Assembly (NCBI GenBank): GCA_963575645.1
Contig: OY754465.1
Span: 28,965,501 to 29,029,500 of the forward strand
Direction of reading: 5' to 3'
From: Xanthostigma xanthostigma
Lineage: Eukaryota > Arthropoda > Insecta > Raphidioptera > Raphidiidae
DNA: 64,000 nucleotides
The translations under genes were made by a program, and so were the position numbers. Under the pieces are notes generated by a model. It was given only the letters and a program-made list of their open reading frames with translations. It had not been told where the DNA came from and did not search any database. Shown here piece by piece: positions 55,601 to 64,000 of this stretch. The first letter of the stretch is position 1. The number at the start of each line of letters is the position of its first letter.

Positions 55601-58600
55601 TAAGAAAATGCATAACTGCATATTAATAATTGTTTTAACGCATACAAGCAGTTTTTACATGCTTTATGACAATTAGGTGCAAATGAGTTCTTATAGGCAA
55701 AATTGCTTCATTTTACAAAGGTAAGTCTACTTACACTGTAACATTCAGGTTTGGATCATTCTCTCATAAGAAAATGCAAACTGCATATTAACCATTATTT
55801 TGACGAATACATGCAGTTTTTACATGCTTTATGACAATGAGGTGCAAATGAGTCCTTATAGGCAAAATTGCTTTATTTAATGAAGGTAAGTCTACTTACA
55901 CTATAACATTCAGGTTTGGATCATTCTCTCATAAGAAAATGCAAACTGCATATTAACCATACTTTTAACGCAGCTAAGCAGTTTTTACATGCTTCACGAC
56001 AATTAGGTGCAAATGAGTTCTTATAGGCAAAATTGATTTATTTTACAAAGGTTAGTCTACTTACACTATAACATTCAGGTTTGGATCATTCTTTCATAAG
56101 AAAATGCAAACTGCATATTATCCATTCTTTTAACGCAGACAAGTAGTTTTTACATGCTTCACGACAATTAGGTGCAATTGAGTTCTTATAGGCAAAATTT
56201 CTTCATTTTACAAAGGTAAGTCTACTTACACTGTAACATTCAGGTTTGGATCATTCTCTCATAAGAAAATGCAAACTGCATATTAACCATTATTTTAACG
56301 CATACATGCAGTCTTTACATGCTTTATGACAATCAGGTGCAAATGAGTCCTTATTGTCAAAATTGCTTAATTTCATGAAGGTAAGTCTACTTGCACTATA
56401 ACATTCAGGTTTCGATCATTCTCTCATACGAAAATGCAAACTGCATATTAATAATTATTTTAACGCATACAAGCAGTTTTTACATGCTTTATGACAATTA
56501 TTAGGTTCAAATGAGTCCATATAGGCAAAATTGATTTATTTCATGAAGGTAAGTCTACTTACACTATAACATTCAGGTTTGGATCATTCTCTCATAAGAA
56601 AATGCAAGCTGCATATTAACCATTATTTTAACACAGACAAGCAGTTTTTACATGCTTTACGACAATTAGGTGCAAATGAGCCCATTATACGCAAAATTGC
56701 TTTATTTTACAAAGGTAAGTCTACTTACACTATAACATTCAAGTTTGGATCTTTCTCTCATAAGAAAATGCAAACTGCATATTAACCATTATTTTAACGC
56801 ATATAAGCAGTTTTTACATGCTTTACGACAATTAGGTGCAAATGAGTCCTTATAAGCAAAATTGCTTTATTTCACAAAGGTTAGTCTACTTACACTATAA
56901 CATTCAGGTTTGGATCATTCTCTCATAAGAAAATGCAAACTGCATACCATTATTTTAACGCATACAAGCAGTTTTTACATGCTTTATGACAATTAGGTGC
57001 AAATGAGTCCTTATAGGCACAATTGCTTTATTTCATGAAGGTAAGTCTATTTACCATATAACATTCAGGTTTGGATCATTCTCTCATAAGAAAATGCAAA
57101 CTGCATATTAACCATTATTTTAACGCAGACAAGCAGTTTTTACATGCTTCACGACAATTAGGTGCAAATGAGTTACTATGCAAAATTGCTTTATTTTACA
57201 AAGGTAAGTCTACTTACACTATAACATTCAGGTTTGGATCATTCTCTCATAAGAAAATGCAAACTGCATATTAACCATTATTTTAACGCAGACAAGCAGT
57301 TTTTACATGTCTCATGACAATTAGGTGCAAATGAGTCCTTATAGGCAAAATTGCTTTATTTTATGAAGGTAAGTCTATTTACACTATGACATTCAGGTTT
57401 GGATCATTTTTTCAAGAGATAATGCAAACTGATCATTTCCTATTATTTTCACGCAGACAAGCAGTATTTACATGCTTTACGACAATTAGGTGCAAATGTG
57501 TCCTTATAGGCAAATTTGCTTCATTTCATGAAGGTAAGTCTACTCAAACTATAACATTCAGGTTTGGATCATTCTCTCATAAGAAAATGCAAACTACATA
57601 TTAATAATTATTTTAACGGATACAAGCAGTTTTTACATGCTTTATGACAATTAGGTGCAAATGAGTCCTTATAGGCAAAATTGCTTCATTTCATGAAGGT
57701 AAGTCTACTTACACTATAACATTCAGGTTTGGATCATTCTCTCATAAGAAAATGCAAACTGCAAATTAACCATTATTTTAACGCATACAAGCAGTTTTTA
57801 CATGCTTTATGACAATTAGGTGCAAATGAGCCTTATAGGCAAAATTGCTTTTTTCATGAAGGTAAGTCTACTGACACTATAACATTCAGGTTTAGATCAC
57901 TCTCTCATAAGAAAATGCAAACTGCATATTAACCATTCTTTTAACGCAGACAAGCAGTTTTTACATGCTTCACGACAATTAGGTGCAAATAAGTCCTTAT
58001 AGGCAAAATTGCTTTATTTCACAAAGGTAAGTCTACTCACACTATAACATTCAGGTTTGGATCATTCTCTCATAAGAAAATGCATAACTGCATATTAATA
58101 ATTATTTTAACGCATACAAGCAGTTTTTACATGCTTTATGACAATTAGGTGCAAATGAGTTCTTATAGGCAAAATTGCTTCATTTTACAAAGGTAAGTCT
58201 ACTTACACTGTAACATTCAGGTTTGGATTATTCTCTCATAAGAAAATGCAAACTGCATATTAACCATTATTTTGACGAATACATGCAGTTTTTACATGCT
58301 TTATGACAATTAGGTGCAAATGAGTCCTTATAGGCAAAATTGCTTTATTTAATGAAGGTAAGTCTACTTACACTATAACATTCAGGTTTGGATCATTCTC
58401 TCATAAGAAAATGCAAACTGCATATTAACCATTCTTTTAACGCAGCTAAGCAGTTTTTACATGCTTCACGACAATTAGGTGCAAATGAGTTCTTATAGGC
58501 AAAATTGATTTATTTTACAAAGGTTAGTCTACTTACACTATAACATTCAGGTTTGGATCATTCTTTCATAAGAAAATGCAAACTGCATATTATCCATTCT

Positions 58601-61600
58601 TTTAACGCAGACAAGTAGTTTTTACATGCTTCACGACAATTAGGTGCAATTGAGTTCTTATAGGCAAAATTGCTTCATTTTACAAAGGTAAGTCTACTTA
58701 CACTGTAACATTCAGGTTTGGATCATTCTCTCATAAGAAAATGCAAACTGCATATTAACCATTATTTTAACGCATACATGCAGTCTTTACATGCTTTATG
58801 ACAATCAGGTGCAAATGAGTCCTTATTGTCAAAATTGCTTAATTTCATGAAGGTAAGTCTACTTACACTATAACATTCAGGTTTCGATCATTCTCTCATA
58901 AGAAAATGCAAACTGCATATTAACCATTATTTTAACGCAGACAAGCAGTTTTTACATGCCTCATGACAATTAGGTGCAAATGAGTCCTTATAGGCAAAAT
59001 TGCTTTATTTTATGAAGGTAAGTCTATTTACACTATGACATTCAGGTTTGGATAATTTTTTCAAGAGATAATGCAAACTGATCATTTCCTATTATTTTCA
59101 CGCAGACAAGCAGTATTTACATGCTTTACGACAATTAGGTGCAAATGAGTCCTTATAGGCAAAATTGCTTCATTTCATGAAGGTAAGTCTACTTACACTA
59201 TAACATTCAGGTTTGGATCATTCTCTCATAAGAAAATGCAAACTGCAAATTAACCATTATTTTAACGCATACAAGCAGTTTTTACATGCTTTATGACAAT
59301 TAGGTGCAAATGAGCCTTATAGGCAAAATTGCTTTTTTCATGAAGGTAAGTCTACTGACACTATAACATTCAGGTTTAGATCACTCTCTCATAAGAAAAT
59401 GTAAACTGCATATTAACCGTTCTTTTAACGCAGACAAGCAGTTTTTACATGCTTCACGACAATTAGGTGCAAATAAGTCCTTATAGGCAAAATTGCTTTA
59501 TTTCACAAAGGTAAGTCTACTCACACTATAACATTCAGGTTTGGATCATTCTCTCATAAGAAAATGCATAACTGCATATTAATAATTGTTTTAACGCATA
59601 CAAGCAGTTTTTACATGCTTTATGACAATTAGGTGCAAATGAGTTCTTATAGGCAAAATTGCTTAATTTTACAAAGGTAAGTCTACTTACACTGTAACAT
59701 TCAGGTTTGGATCATTCTCTCATAAGAAAATGCATACTGCATATTAACCATTATTTTGACGAATACATGCAGTTTTTACATGCTTTATGACAATTAGGTG
59801 CAAATGAGTCCTTATAGGCAAAATTGCTTTATTTAATGAAGGTAAGTCTACTTACACTATAACATTCAGGTTTGGATCATTCTCTCATAAGAAAATGCAA
59901 ACTGCATATTAACCATACTTTTAACGCAGCTAAGCAGTTTTTACATGCTTCACGACAATTAGGTGCAAATGAGTTCTTATAGGCAAAATTGATTTATTTT
60001 ACAAAGGTTAGTCTACTTACACTATAACATTCAGGTTTGGATCATTCTCTCATAAGAAAATGCATAACTGCATATTAATAATTATTTTAACGCATACAAG
60101 CAGTTTTTACATGCTTTATGACAATTAGGTGCAAATGAGTTCTTATAGGCAAAATTGCTTCATTTTACAAAGGTAAGTCTACTTACACTGTAACATTCAG
60201 GTTTGGATTATTCTCTCATAAGAAATTAATGCAAACTGCATATTAACCATTATTTTGACGAATACATGCAGTTTTTACATGCTTTATGACAATTAGGTGC
60301 AAATGAGTCCTTATAGGCAAAATTGCTTTGATTTATGAAGGTTAGTCTACTTACACTATAACATTCAGGTTTGGATCATTCTCTCATAAGAAAATGCAGA
60401 CTGCATATTAACCATTATTTTAACGCAGACAAGCAGTTTTTACATGCTTCACGACAATTAGGTGCAAATGAGTCCTTATAGGCAAAATTGCTTTATTTTA
60501 CAAAGGTAAGTCTATTTACAATATAACATTCAGGTTTGGATCATTCTCTCATAAAAAAATGCAAACTGCATATTTACTATCATTTTCACGCAGACAAGCA
60601 GTTTTTACATGCTTCACGACAATTAGGTGCAAATGAGTCCTTATAGGCAAAATTGCTTTATTTTACAAAGGTAAGTCTATTTACAATATAACATTCAGGT
60701 TTGGATCATTCTCTCATAAGAAAATGCAAACTGCATATTAACCATTATTTTAACGCATACATGCAGTCTTTACATGCTTTATGACAATCAGGTGCAAATA
60801 AGTCCTTATAGGCAAAATTGCTTAATTTCATGAAGGTAAGTCTACTTACACTATAACATTCAGGTTTCGATCATTCTCTCATAAGAAAATGCATACTGCA
60901 TATTAATAATTATTTTAACGCATACAAGCAGTTTTTACATGCTTTATGACAATTATTAGGTTCAAATGAGTCCATATAGGCAAAATTGATTTATTTCATG
61001 AAGGTAAGTCTACTTACACTATAACATTCAGGTTTGGATCATTCTCTCATAAGAAAATGCAAACTGCATATTAACCATTATTTTAACGCAGACAAGCAGT
61101 TTTTACATGCTTTACGACAATTAGGTGCAAATGAGCCCTTATACGCAAAATTGCTTTATTTTACAAAGGTAAGTCTACTTACACTATAACATTCAAGTTT
61201 GGATCTTTCTCTCATAAGAAAATGCAAACTGCATATTAACCATTATTTTAACGCATACAAGCAGTTTTTACATGCTTTACGACAATTAGGTGCAAATGAG
61301 TCCTTATAAGCAAAATTGCTTTATTTCACAAAGGTTAGTCTACTTACACTATAACTTTCAGGTTTGGATCATTCTCTCATAAGAAAATCAAACTGCATAT
61401 TTACTATCATTTCAACGCAGACAAGCAGTTTTTACATGCTTCACGACAATTAGGTGCAAATAAATCCTTATAGGCAGAATTGCTTTATTTTACAAAGGTA
61501 AGTCTATTTAGACTATAACATTCAGGTTTGGATCATTCTCTCAAAAGATAATGCAAACTGCATATTAACCATTATTTTAACGCAGACAATCAGTTTTTAC

Positions 61601-64000
61601 ATGCTTCACGACAATTAGGTGCAAATTAGTCCTTATAGGCAAAATTGCTTTATTTCACAAAGGTAAGTCTACATACACTATACAATTCAGGTTTGGATCA
61701 TTCTCTCATAAGAAAATGCAAACTGCATATTAACCATTATTTTGACGCATACAAGCAGTTTTTACATGCTTTATGACAATCAGGTGCAAATGAGTCCTTA
61801 TAGGCAAAATTGCTTTATTTTATGAAGGTAAGTCTACTTACAATATAACATTCAGGTTTGGATAATCTCTCATAAGAAAATGCAAACTGCATATTAATCA
61901 TTATTTTAACGCAAACAAGCAGTTTTTACATGCTTCACGACAATAAGGTGCAAATGAGTCCTTATAGGCAAAATTGCTTTGATTTATGAAGGTAAGTCTA
62001 CTCACACTATAACATTCTGGTTTGGATCATTCTCTCATAAGAAAATGCAAACTGCATATTAACCATTATTTTAACGCATACATGCAGTTTTTACATGCTT
62101 TATGACAATTGGGTGCTAATGAGTCCTTATAGGCAAAATTGCTTTATTTCATGAAGGTAAGTGTACTTACACTGTAACATTCAGGTTTGGATCATTCTCT
62201 CATAAGAAAATGCGAACTGCATAAACCATTCTTTTAACGCAGACAAGCAGTTTTTACATGCTTCACGACAATTAGGTGCAAATGAGTTTTTATAGGCAAA
62301 ATTGCTTTATTTTACAAAGGTTAGTATACTTACACTATAACATTCAGGTTTGGATCATTCTCTCAAAAGATAATGCAAACTAAACATTTCCTATTATTTT
62401 CACGCAGACAAGCAGTTTTACATGCTTTATGACAATTAGGTGCAAATGAGTCCTTATAGGCAAAATTGCTTTGATTTATGAAGGTTAGTCTACTTACACT
62501 ATAACATTCAGGTTTGGATCATTCTCTCATAAGAAAATGCAAACTGCATATTAACCATTATTTTAACGCAGACAAGCAGTTTTTACATGCTTCACGACAA
62601 TTAGGTGCAAATGAGTCCTTATAGGCAAAATTGCTTTATTTTACAAAGGTAAGTCTATTTACAATATAACATTCAGGTTTGGATCATTCTCTCATAAAAA
62701 AATGCAAACTGAATATTTACTATCATTTTCACGCAGACAAGCAGTTTTTACATGCTTCACGACAATTAGGTGCAAATGAGTCCTGATAGGCAAAATTGCT
62801 TTATTTTACAAAGGTTAGTCTATTTACGCTATAACATTCAGGTTTGGATCATTCTCTCACAAGATAATGTAAACTGATCATTTCCTATTATTTTCACGCA
62901 GACAAGCAGTCTTAACATGTTTCAGGACAATTACGTGCAAAGAAGTCCTTATAGGCAAAATTGTTTTATTTCACAAAGGTAAGTCTACTTACACGGTAAC
63001 ATTCAGGTTTGGATCATTCTCTCATAAGAAAATGCAAACTGCATATTAGCCATTATTTAAACGCATACAAGCAGTCTTTACATGCTTTACGACAATTAGG
63101 TGCAAATGAGTCCTTATAGGCAAAATTGCCTTATTTTACAAAGGTAAGTCTACTTACACTATACCATTCAGGATTGGATTATTCTCTCATAAGAAAATGC
63201 AAACTGCATATTAACCATTATTTTAACGCAGACAAGCAGTTTCTACATGCTTCACGACAATTAGGTGCAAATGAGTCCTTATAGGCAAAATTGCTTTATT
63301 TTACAAAGGTAAGTCTACTTACACTATAACATTTAGGTTTGGATCATTCTCTCATAAGATAAAGCTAACTGAATATTAAACATTATTTTAACGCAGACAA
63401 GCAGTTTCTACATGCTTCACGACAATTAGGTGCAAATGAGTCCTTATAGGCAAAATTGCTTTATTTTACAAAGGTAAGTCTACTTACACTATACCATTCA
63501 GGATTGGATCATTCTCTCATAAGAAAATGCAAACTGCATATTAACCATTATTTTAACGCAGACAAGCAGTTTCTACATGCTTCACGACAATTAGGTGCAA
63601 ATGAGTCCTTATAGGCAAAATTGCTTTATTTTACAAAGGTAAGTCTACTTACACTATAACATTTAGGTTTGGATTATTCTCTCATAAGATAATGCAAATT
63701 GCATATTAACCATTATTTTAACGCAGAAATACAGTTTTTACATGCTTTACGACAATTAGGTGCAAATGAGTCCTTATAGGCAAAATTGCTTCATTTAACA
63801 AAGGTAAGTCTACTTACACTGTGACATTCAGGTTTGGATCATTCTCTCATAAGAAAATGCAAACTGCATATTAGCCATTATTTTAACGCAGACAAGCAGT
63901 CTTTACATGCTTTACGACAATTAGTTGCAAATGAGTCCTTATAGGCAAAATTGCTTTATTTTACAAAGGTAAGTCTACTTACACTATAACATTTAGGTTT
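52656..64000 (-). repeat. 165-bp satellite array, inverted orientation
   Basis: About 69 monomers in reverse orientation, continuing past the window. Landmarks appear as complements (AGGTGCAAATGAGTCCTTAT, AAAGGTAAGTCTACTTACAC, CATTCAGGTTTGGATCATTC). Monomers are more uniform than in the forward arrays and show long-period higher-order structure. No insertion or gene is visible; frames at 56579, 57071 and 57386 are repeat translations. Confidence 0.95.
53820..60840 (-). repeat. Nested higher-order repeats of 1484 and 2472 bp
   Basis: GCTTTTTTCATGAAGG occurs at 53891, 55375, 57847 and 59331, with gaps of 1484, 2472 and 1484. CATGCAGTCTTTACATGC occurs at 54821, 56305, 58777 and 60760, with gaps of 1484, 2472 and 1983. 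These are 9, 15 and 12 monomers. A 3956-bp (24-monomer) unit is therefore repeated, with a 9-monomer sub-repeat inside it. Confidence 0.9.

Overview
This window looks like insect (at least arthropod) heterochromatin. It is AT-rich, has no recognisable host protein gene, and consists of one satellite family plus transposable elements nested inside it. The lineage call rests on an errantivirus with an env gene (an insect endogenous retrovirus group), a CsRn1-like Ty3/gypsy element, an mdg1-like gag, a hAT remnant and a Helitron. The sequence alone does not fix the species.

The background is a tandem satellite with a monomer of about 165 bp, covering roughly half the window. It runs in one orientation at 1-173, 1894-1986, 18170-18828, 19507-24779, 25642-28029, 40757-50348 and 51213-52655. 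It then switches strand abruptly near 52655 and continues inverted to 64000. Higher-order repeats are visible: three copies of an 831-bp pentamer at about 21653-24158, and nested 1484/2472-bp (3956-bp) units in the inverted array.

The left third holds two transposons inserted in satellite. The first (about 174-1893) has about 120-bp terminal inverted repeats around fifteen copies of an 83-bp repeat. The second (1987-18169) is a 16.2-kb foldback-type element flanked by a perfect 9-bp duplication; its arms are inverted arrays of a 163-bp repeat. Its interior is a stack of other elements: an inverted repeat carrying a hAT deletion derivative (6310-7008); a TTAA-flanked foldback element (7588-11083) that contains an mdg1-like LTR retrotransposon (7673-10475), which itself contains a 1.3-kb TIR element (8890-10192); a 247-bp array rich in GCGCATGCGC; and a 1.56-kb palindrome (13645-15204) with a Helitron in one arm.

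The centre holds a CsRn1-like Ty3/gypsy element (28030-40756, minus strand, TSD AATG). Its gag is split by a complete errantivirus (31588-39215, minus strand, TSD CGCG) with gag, pol and env. The errantivirus LTRs differ at one site as read, env is open, and pol has one in-frame stop. Two copies of an 862/864-bp element with a tRNA-like pol III promoter sit in opposite orientations in the satellite (24780-25641 and 50349-51212). A 5'-truncated LINE lies at 18829-19506.

Nearly all short open frames outside the retroelements are translations of repeats and are not annotated as genes.
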